Shown: one piece after another, positions 44,641 to 56,045 of the stretch
How the letters are laid out: every line of letters begins with the position of its first letter
Position numbering within the stretch: the stretch's first letter is position 1
From: Dama dama
Taxonomy: Eukaryota; Chordata; Mammalia; Artiodactyla; Cervidae
DNA: 64,000 nucleotides
Reading direction: 5' to 3'
Assembly: GCF_033118175.1 (NCBI RefSeq)
Contig: NC_083692.1
Coordinates: forward strand, 17,914,501 to 17,978,500
Notes under the pieces: model-generated
The model's input: the letters and a program-made list of their open reading frames with translations, nothing else
What the model was told of the DNA's origin: nothing
Databases searched by the model: none
Made by a program: the position numbers and the translations under genes

Positions 44641-44671
44641 CTCCTGCCTTGATGCGTGAGGGTCTAAGACT

Positions 44672-44734
44672 GTGCTTTGGATTCAGAGACTCCTGGAGTC
44701 CAGTTCTGGATTTACCAGCTAGCTGTGTGACATC
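44672..44734 (+). mobile_element. MIR SINE, left part (split)
   Basis: CTTTGGATTCAGAGACTCC and CAGCTAGCTGTGTGACATC are the head and core of a MIR interrupted by two Bov-tA SINEs. It resumes at 45133. Confidence 0.8.
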
Positions 44735-44953
44735 TGCTGCTCTCAGTCACTCCGTCGTGTCCAACTCTTTGCAACCTATGGGCTGTAGCCTGCCAGGCTC
44801 CTCTGTCCATGGCATTCTCCAGGCAAGAATACTGGAGTGAGTTGCCGTGCCCTTCTCCAGGGGATCTTTCTGACCCAGGAATTGAACCTATATCTCCGGC
44901 ATCTCCTGCACTGCAGGCAGGAATTTTACCCACTGAGCCACCTGGGAAGCCCT
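44735..44953 (-). mobile_element. Bov-tA SINE, left arm of an inverted pair
   Basis: Reverse-orientation full-length SINE, from CACTCCGTCGTGTCCAACTC to GAGCCACCTGGGAAGCCC. Its head directly touches the head of the plus-strand copy at 44954. The TSD TGTGTGACATC (44724-44734 and 45133-45143) flanks the pair as one block. Confidence 0.95.
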
Positions 44954-45132
44954 GGTAGCTCAGACGGTAAAGCATCTGCCTGCAGTGCAGGAGACCAGGG
45001 TTTGATCCCTGGCTTGGGGAAGGTCCCCTAGAGAAGGGCACGGCAACTCACTCCAGTATTCTTGCCTGGAGAATCCCCATGGACAGACCACCGGGTCACA
45101 AGGAGTCGGACACGACTGAGTGACTAACACTT
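44954..45132 (+). mobile_element. Bov-tA SINE, right arm of an inverted pair
   Basis: Plus-orientation copy, from TGGTAGCTCAGACGGTAAAG to GACTGAGTGACTAACACTT. It lacks the first bases of its head and a short block of its body (after GGACAGACCACC). It is head-to-head with the reverse copy. Confidence 0.95.
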
Positions 45133-45262
45133 TGTGTGACATCAGACAAATATCCTAACTTCTCTGAGTCAATATCTCCTCCTAATAGGATTGCAGAGGG
45201 GAGGAAATGAGACCATGTGAGTAGAGCATTTAGTACAGTGCCTAATATGAGCACTAATAAGA
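45133..45262 (+). mobile_element. MIR SINE, right part (split)
   Basis: GTGTGACATCAGACAAATAT, CTTCTCTGAGTCAATATC and TACAGTGCCTAATATG continue the MIR begun at 44672. The TSD of the SINE pair lies within it. Confidence 0.8.
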
Positions 45263-46639
45263 TATGGGTTAGTGTTCAGTATGTGCTAACCATCAGTGGA
45301 CAAGTTCTCTTTGCTATGGAGACTTGGGTGGCAAAAAGCAGGCTAACAACTGGGATGCCGTGTGTGTGTGCATGTGCAGACCTGCTCTGGGGAGAAACCA
45401 GAGCCCAGCCCCAGCCTCAGGGGTGGTGTGATCCAGCCGTGGCATCAGTACTGGTTTCTGGCTGGCTTGGCTTTTCCACCAGGACCATTCTCACCAGCCA
45501 TATGGGGGAAGGGGGAGGGGAGGTGTCACAACATTTCTCAGAATGGGAGGGACCTCCATGGGGGTTGCTTCTTAGTCTGGCCTAAGGACCTACAGGCAGG
45601 GCCCTGGGGACATCCTCAGCCGGCTTGGTCAGCACTGGAGCAACAAGGGGCCTGGAGACAGTGTTGAGGAGGACAGGCAGGACCGGGGAGAAATGTCTGG
45701 GAAGCTCTGAGCCCCATGGTGATGGCTCTCAGTAGACTGTTCCTTGGGAAGGCAGCCTTCTTTCCATTGTTCCCGTCCATCTCTCCCTCTCCTCCTCTGT
45801 CTCCTCCTCTTTGCACACTCCACAAACATAGATGTTTAAAACAATGCTGCATGTATGATCCTTCAGTTCTATAGGTCAGCCATGTGACACGGGGCTCACC
45901 AGACTAACAGCAAGGAGTCGGCAGGGCTGAGCTCCCGGAGGCTCTGCGGCAGGGGGGCGGGGTGTGGGGGGAATCTGTTTTCTTGCTCATTCAGGTTGCT
46001 TGTTGGCACAATTCACTTCCTTGCAGTTGTAGGACTAAGGTCCTCACTTCCTCGCTGGTTGTCACTTGAGGGCCATCACATCTAGAAGCCGCCCACGTTC
46101 CTTGGCTTGTTGCCACCTTCCTATCTTCAAAGCCAGCAACAGCGGGTGAATGCTTCATGTTTTAACTCTTCCCCTCTGCCTCCCTCTCCAGCTGAATCTC
46201 TCACTGACTCCTCTGCCTCCTTCTTCCACTTTTAAGGGCATATATGGTTACATGGGCTCCCTTGGATAAGCCAGGACACCCCCCTATTTTAAGGTCAGCT
46301 AATTAGCAACTGTAATTCCACCTGCAAACTTGATTTCCTTTTGCCATTTCATGTAACGTATTCAAAGGCATAACATGAGGGGACAGAGACCACGGGGGCG
46401 GGCCACACCCACACGCTGCAGCCCATTCCATCTGGGACCCTCCACCTGCAGTGTCACAGCTCTCCTTATCAAGGGTGGCCCTACATGAGTGATCTGGCAT
46501 CCAAACATGTCCAACATCAGCTCTTACCAGTCCCTTACTCTTCTTCTGCCACACGGGCCAACGGGTTTCCCCTGCAATACATCAGAAATGCTCCCACCTC
46601 AGGGCCTTTGCACTTGCTGTCCCCCCTCCCTGGAACACC

Positions 46640-47110
46640 GTGTTCCTTTCCTAGGGCTGCCATAAGGACCACAAACAGAACGGCTTAAAACAACAGAAAT
46701 GTATTCTCTCACAGTTCAGGTGGGAAGAGCCCAAAATTAAAGTGTTGGTAGGGTTGTTCCTTCTAGAAACTCTGAGGGCAATCTGTCCCATGCTTTCCCC
46801 CAGCATCTGATGGCTCCCCACAATCCTACAAGTCCCTTGACTTGTAGTTGCATCACCCTAGTCTCTGTCTCTCAAAATACATGCTTTTTTTTGTATGTGT
46901 GTGTTGGGGGGGATGGGTATTCTTATAAGGATACGAGTCACTGGATTTAGGGTCTATCCTAAATCCAGTAGAATCTCATCTAACCCTAACTAATGACATC
47001 TGGAACCACTCCCCCCTCCACAGCCAAATAAAGTTATATTCACAGGTTGGCAGCTAGGACCTCAACATACCTTTTGTGGGGGCAGAGGAGCACCCAATTC
47101 AACCTACATC
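46640..47110. repeat. Old mammalian interspersed repeat
   Basis: GGCTTAAAACAACAGAAATG, TCTCTCACAGTTCAGG and TCACTGGATTTAGGGTC match a very common old repeat whose class I cannot name with certainty. It contains a perfect 11-base hairpin at 46941-46968. Confidence 0.6.
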
Positions 47111-47290
47111 AAACCCTCTTCCCAGTCACATATGCACAGGGCTCACTTCCTTCCCACTCCAAGTCTTTCCTTCTCAGTGGGACTCTTGGCCATGTTCACC
47201 TGATTTTATTTTATTTAAAAATTTTTTATTGGAGTGCAGTTGCTTTACAATGTTGTGTTGGTGTCTACTGCACCTCAGAATGAATCAGCT

Positions 47291-47460
47291 ATTGTCATTC
47301 AGTCACCAAGTCATGTCTGACTCTTTGTGACCCCATGGGCTGCAACACTTCAGGCCTCCCTGTCCCTCACCATCTCCCAGAGTTTGCCCAAGTTCATGTC
47401 CATTGAATCGATGATGCCATCCAACCACCGCATCCTCTGTTGAAAGGTTTTAGGGGTCAG
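47291..47460 (-). mobile_element. BovB 3'-end fragment nested in the L1-type repeat
   Basis: Reverse orientation: TTCAGTCACCAAGTCATGTC to CCGCATCCTCTGTTG, then about 17 bases of unassigned sequence. The TSD AATCAGCT is at 47283-47290 and 47461-47468. Confidence 0.9.
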
Positions 47461-47601
47461 AATCAGCTGTATGTATACATATATCCCCTCTTTTTTGGAT
47501 TTCCTTCCCATTTAGGTCACCACAGAGCACTGAGTAGAATTCCCTGAGCTATACAGTAGGCTCTCATTAGTTACGGATTTTATACATAGTAGTATATATA
47601 T

Positions 47602-47813
47602 GGGGCCTCCCTCGTGGCTCAGCGGTAAAGAATTTGCCTGCAATGCAGAAGACCCGGTTCAATCCCTGAGTCAGAAAGATCCCCTGGAGGAGGGCATGGC
47701 AAACCACTCTAGTACCCTTGCCTAGAGAAGCCCATGGACAGAGGAGCCTGGCAGGCTGCAGTCCATGGGTTCGCACAGAGTCGGACACGACTGAGTGACT
47801 AAGCCACAGAAGC
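47602..47813 (+). mobile_element. Bov-tA SINE (first of a tandem pair)
   Basis: GGGGCCTCCCTCGTGGCTCA to GACTGAGTGACTAAGCC and a short CAG-rich tail. Confidence 0.93.
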
Positions 47814-47827
47814 AGCAGTGTATATGT

Positions 47828-48040
47828 GGGCTCCTCTGGTGGCTCGGCGGTAAAGAATCTGCCTGCCGATGTAGGAGACGTGGGTCTGATCCCTGGGTCA
47901 GGAAGATCCCCTGGAAAAGGGACTGGCAACCCACTCCAGTATTTGTGCCTGGGAAAGCCAGTCGATAGAGGAGCCTGTTGGGCTCCAGTCCGTGGGGGCA
48001 CAGAAGAGCCGGACACGACTTAGTAATTAAACAACAACAG
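47828..48040 (+). mobile_element. Bov-tA SINE (second of a tandem pair)
   Basis: GGGCTCCTCTGGTGGCTCGG to CACGACTTAGTAATTAAAC. Similar GTGTATATG/GTGTATACATG sequence on each side is probably an imperfect TSD. Confidence 0.93.
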
Positions 48041-48892
48041 TGTATACATGTCGGTCTCAGTCTCCCAGTTCCTCCCAGTCCCCCTGCCCCTCTTGGTGTC
48101 CAGTCGTTTATCCTCTTTGTCTGTGTCTCTGTTTCTCCTCTGATTTGAAACTGCACACACCCAAACACTCCCTACCCCCTACCCAACTATTCTTTTTCTT
48201 ACCTCCGTAAAATGTCAGGCCCAGGAGGACGGGGGTTTTGTCTCTTTTCTCTGCGATGTATCTCCAGCACCTTGAACACGACTGGCTTAGAGCAGAGTGG
48301 AGCCAAGAGGGCTGAGGGCAGCTCGACTCTCTCCCCGTTGTTTTCACTTCTCACAAACCCTGTGGTGGGTTCCCAAAGTCCCCATGCTGCTAACAAGGCT
48401 CGGGGGTGGGGGTGCCGGGCCTCTCGGGGCTCTTGTCTGTGGGGAGAGGGAGGAAGGGCAGGGGCACTGGGGCAGCTCCTGACTCGGGCCTGGCTGTGCC
48501 CCTGGGCACGTGGGCTGTGTGTGCCTGCAGGGTGGGCAGGTGTAGCACTCACCTCCTCAGGAGGACCCCTGGCATCCTTCAGCCCCTCTGCCCCCCCGGG
48601 GACTCCCTGATGTGTGACCTGTAACCTGCTTTGGCTGAGAGCGAGCCTGCAGGCTTCCTGCAGGAGGTGCTGCCTCCCCTTGCCCCCAGGCCTCCTGCAG
48701 GGGCTGCAGGTCCTCTGCCTCAAGGGGTGGTCCCTGCCAGTCTGCACCATGAGCCACCGCAGCGGGGACCCAGGCATCCTTCCTAACAGAATGACAAGGC
48801 ATTTTCCCAGGAGATCAATGACCTGGAATCAAACCAGGTCCCTGGGGACAGGGTAGCAGGTGCAAGGAGGCAACCCCGCTGTGTATGTGCTG

Positions 48893-49030
48893 GGAAAGCG
48901 CTGGGCTTTGGGGTCGGGCAGCATTTAAACCCTCGTGTCGCTTCCCCTCACTGCAGCTCAAGTTCTTTGAAGTGGGAACAGTGATGCCCATCTCCTGGGG
49001 TGGCTGTGAGAATTCCTTGGAATAATGCAC
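48893..49030 (+). mobile_element. MIR SINE fragment
   Basis: GGGCTTTGGGGTCGGGCAGC and GGCTGTGAGAATTCCTTGG resemble MIR. Confidence 0.6.
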
Positions 49031-49869
49031 AGAGAGTGATTAGTGAGGCGTCCAGAAAAATCTCTTATGGTACTTGCCTGCTTCCCATGTTTATGACAAA
49101 TCAGTGAGATACCCCATTTGCCAGCAGGAGTTTTATCTCCAACCCACAGTCTGAGCTTACAGAAGAGGAAACTGAGGTAGCACAAAGATTGGCAGCTAGG
49201 TAGCGCGCCTGTCCTGGGGACCCAGGAGATCCTGCCTCTGGGCCAGGTGGAAGGCTTGCCGGGGTCCTCCGAGCTGCAGCCACCTCCCTCCTACTGCCTT
49301 CCATCCCTCTGGGCTCCAGCATCCTGCCACGTACTTCTGCTTGCTCCTGTGGGCAACACGATCCCCTGTTGGTCCTCTCTCCTCTTCATTCCAGTCCCTT
49401 GGACCCAAGATTAGTCTCCGATACACCAGGACCTGATGAGAGATGGACTCATGCTAGGAAAACTTGGAAAAGCCCTTCGTCCTCCCCAAGCCTCAGTTTC
49501 CATATTTGTAAACGAGAAGCAACAAGTGGATTTTCTCTGAGGTCAAGAGCTAGTAGTGTCAGACTCTGGCCAACACCTTGGCCATTTTCTATCCCTGATA
49601 GTGAAATGTGCTTATTCCCCCTTTACCCACTTTCATGGTGGTGACAAGGATACATGATGCTTTTCATCTGCTAAGGGCAGATCTTAGCTCTTCCCTAACA
49701 GGAAGCCTCCAGTCCTCCTTGGCAAGGCTGCAGTGGATTTAATCAGCCTGCATCTTTCATCCTGCATCACCTGCTCCCTCGGGGCCATCAAGTGGTGCCT
49801 CTCTGCTCTGTTGACTCAGCCCTGCAATCCTGAGTGAGTCAAGTTTTCAGGACCTCCGGGGGTTGAACT

Positions 49870-49932
49870 CCTTCCTTCCTTTTCTTTTCTTTCTTTTTTT
49901 AGTGGTTTTTTTTTTTTTTTTTCTGATTTGTT
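49870..49932. repeat. Pyrimidine-rich low-complexity tract
   Basis: TTCCTTCCTTTTCTTTTCTT followed by a run of about 16 T. Confidence 0.9.
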
Positions 49933-50009
49933 TTTATAACTCTGAGCCCCAAGCTTGCCCCCTAGGGGTTTTCTGGAATTCCCCAATCCTTAGGATCTTG
50001 ACTATACTA

Positions 50010-50230
50010 TTTTGAAAAGATTTAGAAGCAGAGTATGCAATTTGACTTCCAAGCTAAGCCTTTAACTAGCGTCAGACCTTGGGCAATCCACTTCACTTCA
50101 CTGAGTCTCAATGTCTCTATTGGTAAAGTGAAACCTTTCCTTCCAGGAGGTTGTGAAGATTAACTAAAATAATGTGGGTGAAAGATGGATTTGTGAATTG
50201 TAATGTGCCTTGCAAATGCTGATTACTGCT
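50010..50230 (+). mobile_element. MIR SINE
   Basis: CAGACCTTGGGCAATCCACT, CTGAGTCTCAATGTCTC and GAGGTTGTGAAGATTAAC follow MIR. Confidence 0.8.
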
Positions 50231-50629
50231 GTTATTTAGCAGTCCTGGCGGTGGGCTTCGTTATTTACTTATGCTTCCTATACATGCCTGAGTCGCATTC
50301 AGAAGCAGGCCTCCCTGACTACCGTCATAAAGTTTTAACCTTTTAAAATTAGCCTAAGCCACTGGACACAACACTTGGGGATATGCTTCACGTTACCGTC
50401 TCTGTCAGCCACCCCACAGTTGTGCAGTATACAACCTGTGCCACTGTGTATGGTGACCCTGAACCTGGCTCCTTCCCAGGAGGGAGATACCTCCTATTTT
50501 CTTACTATTTAATATTGTAAACCCCCATCTTGAGGGTCCCCTCATCTGGTTTACTTTTTAATTTCCACAGTACTTTCCATTTCCCACTTTCTAACAGAAC
50601 ATATCATTTACTTGTTATGTTTATTGTGT

Positions 50630-50750
50630 ATTGTCTGTTTTTCCTCAAGTATAGTGTGAGCTGTTTTGTTCAGTGGCATATCCCCAGCTCCTGGAACAGT
50701 ACCTGGCATACAGTAAGCACTCAATAAATATATAAATATCTACGGAATGA
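50630..50750 (+). mobile_element. L2 LINE 3' end
   Basis: GCATATCCCCAGCTCCTGGA, ACAGTACCTGGCATACAG and CACTCAATAAATAT match the L2 tail. Confidence 0.65.
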
Positions 50751-53124
50751 ACCTCTCTATCACCATGTATCTTCTGCTGCTGCCTGGAGCCAGGAAAGTT
50801 GGTCTCAGGTCCCTTCCCTTCCGAGCTGACCCTCAGCCCATCCGCTGGCACATTGTTGATCAGAAAGGGGCTCTCCCAGTCCTCCCAGTAAGTGGGTACC
50901 TGCTCACCCTGTGCCGCTTGGCCTCGGAGGTCTGGAGCCAGGCAGGCGGACAACAATGCTTCTCTCCTAAGGGTGGCTGGAGCGCAGAGAGAGCAGGTCT
51001 TAGCAGACCCTTAAGAGTGCCAGGAGTCTGGTGGGCGCTGCAGCAGCTGTACAGGGGTCTCCTGCCGCTTTCTTCTCTCTCTTAGGCCTTAGAAGAGTCC
51101 CATGAATGCTCTTCCCTGGGGCTGCAGGTTTGGAAGAGGGAGGGCTCAGAGGGGAGTCTGAGGGAGACGCTCACTTGTGGGCCTCCAGCCAGAACAAATG
51201 GAAAGGGTTTTATTTTCCCAAGTCTGAAGTCACAGAAGCTCTGCTGCTGCTTTTTGAAGAGAGTAGAAGAGGCCTGTGTCTCAGCTGAAAGCTACCTTCA
51301 CCTCCCTGTCCCCCCCGCCCCCCGCTGTTTGCAGAGGGTTCTGGAAACATGGGCCACATTACAGTTTCTGCACGGTCCCTTGGCACTCAACCCCTGCCAG
51401 CCCCACCTATCCCTGCCAGGCAGAAACTGCTTGGAGTAACAGGGTAGGTCTGAAGTGCTCTGTGTCCACTGCAGAGAGGAGGGGGCCAGGCTGTGTGTGC
51501 TGGATCTTCCAGCCCTTACTCACATTCCAGGAGATGTCTGTCACATCATAGTCTCTATGACAGGTACTGCAAGAATTGTGCAGTGCACAGCCTGTGCAAC
51601 TGTATGTGGTGACCCAGGACCTGGCTTCTTCCCAGGAGGAAAGTGACTCCCATTTCCCCCACAAAGAGTGTTGCTTCAAGGCAGTCCTCTCCAGCTGGGT
51701 TTGGCTGCCAAGGCCCCTCCTATATCTCTCCGAAAGGGAGGTGGACCTTTAGATTTTGTGGGGTCCAGACATGCACCTCCCCAACCCAGACAAATACCCG
51801 AGGGCCACACAGTTCAGGGCCATGGCTGGCCTTAGGGTACCTAAGGCGTGAAAACAAAAGGACACAGGCTCCAGGTGGACACAGTCCTGCAAGGCTTCCG
51901 CTCTAGCCCAAGGGGGTCCAACAGAGGTCGTGAGGAGGGCGGTGTGCCTTCTCTCCAAGCAGCAGAGCCTGCACGCCTGTTCCTTCCACCACGCTGGGCC
52001 TAGGGCAGACACTTCTGGGTTGATGAAGACGCCTGGCTCCAGCCTCTGAGTGCTCAAGGAAGAAGGGGGCCTGGGGCCTTCTAATACCTCTTCATTCCCA
52101 CCCAGAGCAAGTGGGCAGATTCAAGGAAAATGGTTTCTGCTTCCTGCACACTTCTCTTCCTCCCTCTCATACTGAAGCTCGAAGGTGGACATCTGACCTA
52201 AGGGGGCCCTGAAATCTCTGATGAAGGCTGCCTGACCCCCTTTTTTAGGATTATCCCCGAGTCGAGGATTATCAGGACCTCCCCGAGGTCGGGTTCCAGA
52301 AAGGGTCTCCCTCCTGGCCCAGCCCTGGCCCCAGCCCTCTGCAGACCTCTGAGATAGGAGCTCTTTACCTCCTATTTGCCCCAGAGCCTGCAGCCAAGTG
52401 ATGGAAAGAGCATCTTCCTCCTCTCATTCTCCTTTTCCTCACCACCACCATCAGGATTTACTGGCCCCTGCTCTGTTCCATGCATTGTGTAGGTGAGCCT
52501 GCCTCTCCTGGTTCTCACCACACCAAAGTCACCAGCTCAGTGACACGCGGAAAGTGGATGCCGCACAAATGTCTTTGTTGAGCCCAGCGAGGGGAGTACA
52601 GGTGGATGGGGTGTGAGGTGTTCCCGTCTCAGGGAGGGGGCAAGCTCCCAGGCACAGAGGGGCAGTGCTCCCCACAGCCCTCATCCTAACCTTACCCTGA
52701 GTGGGTGTCTAGCTTTGTGGGTACAGTGAGGAATGTTTGAGTTCCGATGGAGTGGAGTGGAGAGTGGTCCCCAGGTGCAAGATCTCCAGCACCTTAACCA
52801 ATCCTCACAATGACCCGCTGAGGAGCATACGCCCCAAGGAGGAAATTGACAGGAAGGTTGTGGTCGAGGTGATGTTTTAGCTCACGATGGGGTGGTGGTT
52901 AGGTTGGATCAGAGTATGACTTTCGTGTGGTATTAGAATGCGGTTTCAACCTTCGTTTTGTGGTTAGGTTTGGGCTAGTGTTATGCTGGAGTAGAATTTA
53001 GGACTGTGGGTTTTCTGAGCATGGCATGGTTGCTATTTTAACCTACCATTGACGGAGCCTTATTGAGTCAGCCAGCCCTACGGTGCAAAGCACTCTACAG
53101 GCACCATTTCAGTTAATACCCATA

Positions 53125-53260
53125 TGGCACAGAGGTTAAGAGCACGGGTCGTGAGTCAGACCTCATGTCATCTGATTCTGTTGCTCACCAGCCGTTTGAT
53201 GTGTGAATCTCTTCACCTCTGTGAGTCGAAGCGGGTAAAAGTGCTGAATCACATAACTAA
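53125..53260 (+). mobile_element. MIR SINE
   Basis: AGAGGTTAAGAGCACGGGTC is the MIR head, followed by CTTCACCTCTGTGAG. Confidence 0.8.
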
Positions 53261-53264
53261 GTGC

Positions 53265-53800
53265 TGGGACTCTTTGTAACAATCAGGGTTCCAGCAGGAA
53301 ACAGATGGCACACTCAAAGGGGGCAGTTTGATAAAGGGTCTGTTTGCAAAGGCAGGAACGGGTCAGAGGAAACAACAAGGGAAGCAGAGTATAGAGAAGC
53401 CCTGAGCCCTGCAGGTCTGAGGGGCAAGGGCTCAGTGGTTACTGGAACCCAGAGTAGCCACAGGCGACGACCACAACAGGCCTCTGGCAGAGGAATAGAG
53501 CCCCCTGCCCCCGCAGCCCCCACCCAGAGTGGTCCATCAGGAGGGAACTAGAGGGTCAATACCTCCAGTCCCTCTGCCCTCCTGCTGGGGTCCCATGTGG
53601 GTTGAGCAGGACTGGAAGACAGAGGGCAAAGGAGCCTCCTACAGCCCAGAGTGGGGTGGAGACAAGTCTGCAGGGGCAAGTGGGAGATGCCCAGCCCCTT
53701 AGCCAGTGCTCACAATGATGCTATGAGAAGGATACTCCACAAGGAAGAAACTGACAGGAAGGGGCATTCCAGCCCAACTCTGATCAAGACTGGAACTCGT
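53265..53800. repeat. Old interspersed repeat, class uncertain
   Basis: CAGGGTTCCAGCAGGAAACA and GATAAAGGGTCTGTTTGCAA resemble a common old mammalian repeat. The right half is diverged. Confidence 0.4.
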
Positions 53801-54239
53801 GCTCATGGCCATTTTGCTAAATAACTCAAGGGCAGGTGAACTCAGGCAAGCACAGAGCAGCCAGCTTGGTGTGGGAGCTGCTGAGGACTGGGCTTGGCAA
53901 GGCATTTTGTGTTTTTTCAGAAAACTCCAGAAAGCTGGCAAGAGAGCCTGGAGGAGATCGTTGGGGCCATTAAAATGTTTTAATATATGCAGTTTCCAGC
54001 ATCTGACTTAAAAAAGTAGTAACAACAAACATTTCAAGCTTGTGGCTGTACTCATAGCGTTTAACTGGCCAAAGTCCTCTAGGATTTTTGTTTGAAAGGA
54101 AAGGTTAGGGAGGGATGAAGCCAGAAGGGAACTGAAAGACAGTCAGTGCTGTTTTTCACATGCCCCAGGGGAATGTCCTTCCCATCCGGTTGCTTTGTAC
54201 GGAACTGTGGCTGCTCAGGGAATGTTGCCCTCTGATGTG

Positions 54240-54272
54240 GGGTATGTGTGTGTCTGTGTGTGTGTGTTTGTG
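54240..54272. repeat. (TG)n-like simple repeat
   Basis: GTATGTGTGTGTCTGTGTGT and following TG units. Confidence 0.85.
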
Positions 54273-54703
54273 AGAGAAAGGGAGAGACAGGGAGTGGGTG
54301 GAGAGCTGTACAGAGAGAACATGCCTCAAAAATAATAATGGAGATTTTTCAGGCCCTGTGAATTCTCCTGTTGAGCTCAAGGTTTTCAAATATATATCAG
54401 GTTTCACCTCTTGTCCGGGACGCAGAGGAAGTTTCTGATTTATGGGTCCAGTAGTTTTTCCAGTTATGCAATCTGTAAATCTGCCATCAGTTAATTAATT
54501 TGCCACTGTCAGAAAAGGCACTGTAAGCTTCCCAGGTGAAAATCACTTTACCAAAGTACAGCGCTATTATGATAACAGCAATAAAAAAGGGACTCTGAAA
54601 ATGTATACTTGTTTCCACTTGTGGAATTAACTGAATCGGTGTCTTAGCCTTCCTCCTCCAATCACTGGCATGCACACATGTGCATGCATGCGCGCATGTG
54701 CAC

Positions 54704-54744
<41 letters not shown>
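54704..54744. repeat. (CA)n microsatellite
   Basis: About 19 CA units after an alternating CATGCATGCGCGCATGTGC segment (54668-54703). The whole stretch is purine/pyrimidine alternating. Confidence 0.95.
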
Positions 54745-54746
<2 letters not shown>

Positions 54747-55524
54747 ACATTCCACCTCTGGAGAGCAGCAAAGGAGGAAGATTTAAGCCTTGCAGGGTAA
54801 TTTCCCAGAAAAGGATTAGAAAGGGAAAATGGGTGAAATGCAAAGTCATCCGATGATGACCGTGGTTGTAAGACTGGCGACTTAGGATCCAGAGGGGTGT
54901 GTCTGTGCGTCCGCCTGTCTGTCTGCAGATGACATAGTGAAGATTGCTAAATGATTTCCAATAACGAGATGTGAAAACACATAGTTTCTTTGTTAGCCAC
55001 ATAGCTGTGGTTTTGTGTCCGTGATTCATTGTGGAAGTGAGTAGCTGTGACAGGCATTTTGTGGGGGTTTTTTTTTTCTTCTTTTTTGTCCTAAAAAAAT
55101 ATTTGTGAAAGGTCTAAAATTCAAGAAGTCCAGTGCTTTTTGAAAAAAAAAAAAATCCCCATTCCTTGCAAAATGAAAATCGCAAATCAAAGCCTCTGGA
55201 GCTACCATATTTCTGCTTCCAGTCGGTCACCCTCACTGTAGTTTCCTCCTGGAGCCTCAACTCTTCACTGTCACCTGACATGTTCACCCAAGGGTGCACC
55301 CAGCCAGCAGTGGGTGGGGGTTGCTTCAGAGGCCTCTGGAGGGTATCTGGTCCTCTGAGGGGTGGGGGCATCCTCTTGAGATCCCAGCCAAGCCATACCA
55401 TTGGGCAACAAGCTGATTCCACATTGCTTTCTTTTTCTGAGGTCCTTGGGTCAAGGTCAGAGCCCATACAGAAGGCAATAATAGTGTGTGAGGGAGCAAT
55501 TGTGACATAATTTATGTCTTATAA

Positions 55525-55715
55525 CTAGATAAGTCTGGGTTAGACGCTCAGCTCTGCCACTTAACAGTTATGCTGTCCAGAACAAGTGATTTGACCTCAC
55601 AAGCCTCAGTTTTCTCATCTGTAAGATGGGGATGCCTACCACTAACAGAAATGTCGGTAGGACTTACTAATATGTGTAAATGAATTCGGCACCTTTTAGG
55701 TGTCCTATGAATGGC
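55525..55715 (+). mobile_element. MIR SINE
   Basis: CAGCTCTGCCACTTAACAGT, CCTCAGTTTTCTCATCTGTA and GATGGGGATGCCTACC are close to the MIR consensus. Confidence 0.85.
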
Positions 55716-55894
55716 ACTCATCTTATCTGTCTCTAAACTTTGGGGTTACTGAGACTTTTGTTTATAGCAACAGAAGTAACTGAAAACTCTTGAGAATTTG
55801 CCCAGACTACTTGAAGTTGTTTCTGGTCCCGGTGAGGTTTCTCGTCATAGTCAAGGGTGAGCAGCGGGTTGGGGAATGCCATCCACCAAAGGTC

Positions 55895-56045
55895 CAGAGC
55901 TCAGGCTTTGAGACCCCACCCCAGCACCTCCCTGCTGTTGGTGAGAGTGGGCAAATAAACAGCTTCTCTCTCTGTGCCTCAGTTTTCTCTTCTGTAAAAC
56001 AGAAAGTGATAGTTTTTATAACCTAGGATTGCACTAATTAAGTAG
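55895..56045 (+). mobile_element. MIR SINE fragment
   Basis: CTGTGCCTCAGTTTTCTCTT and CTGTAAAACAGAAAGTGATA match the MIR core. Confidence 0.7.

Larger units (their letters stand above)
47202..48140 (+). mobile_element. Artiodactyl L1-type repeat carrying three nested insertions
   Basis: Host pieces at 47202-47290 (TTTATTGGAGTGCAGTTGCT), 47461-47601 (AGGTCACCACAGAGCACTGA) and 48041-48140 (TCTCAGTCTCCCAGTTCCTC) are collinear with the copy at 36728/37747-37998. A BovB end and two Bov-tA SINEs separate them. Confidence 0.8.
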
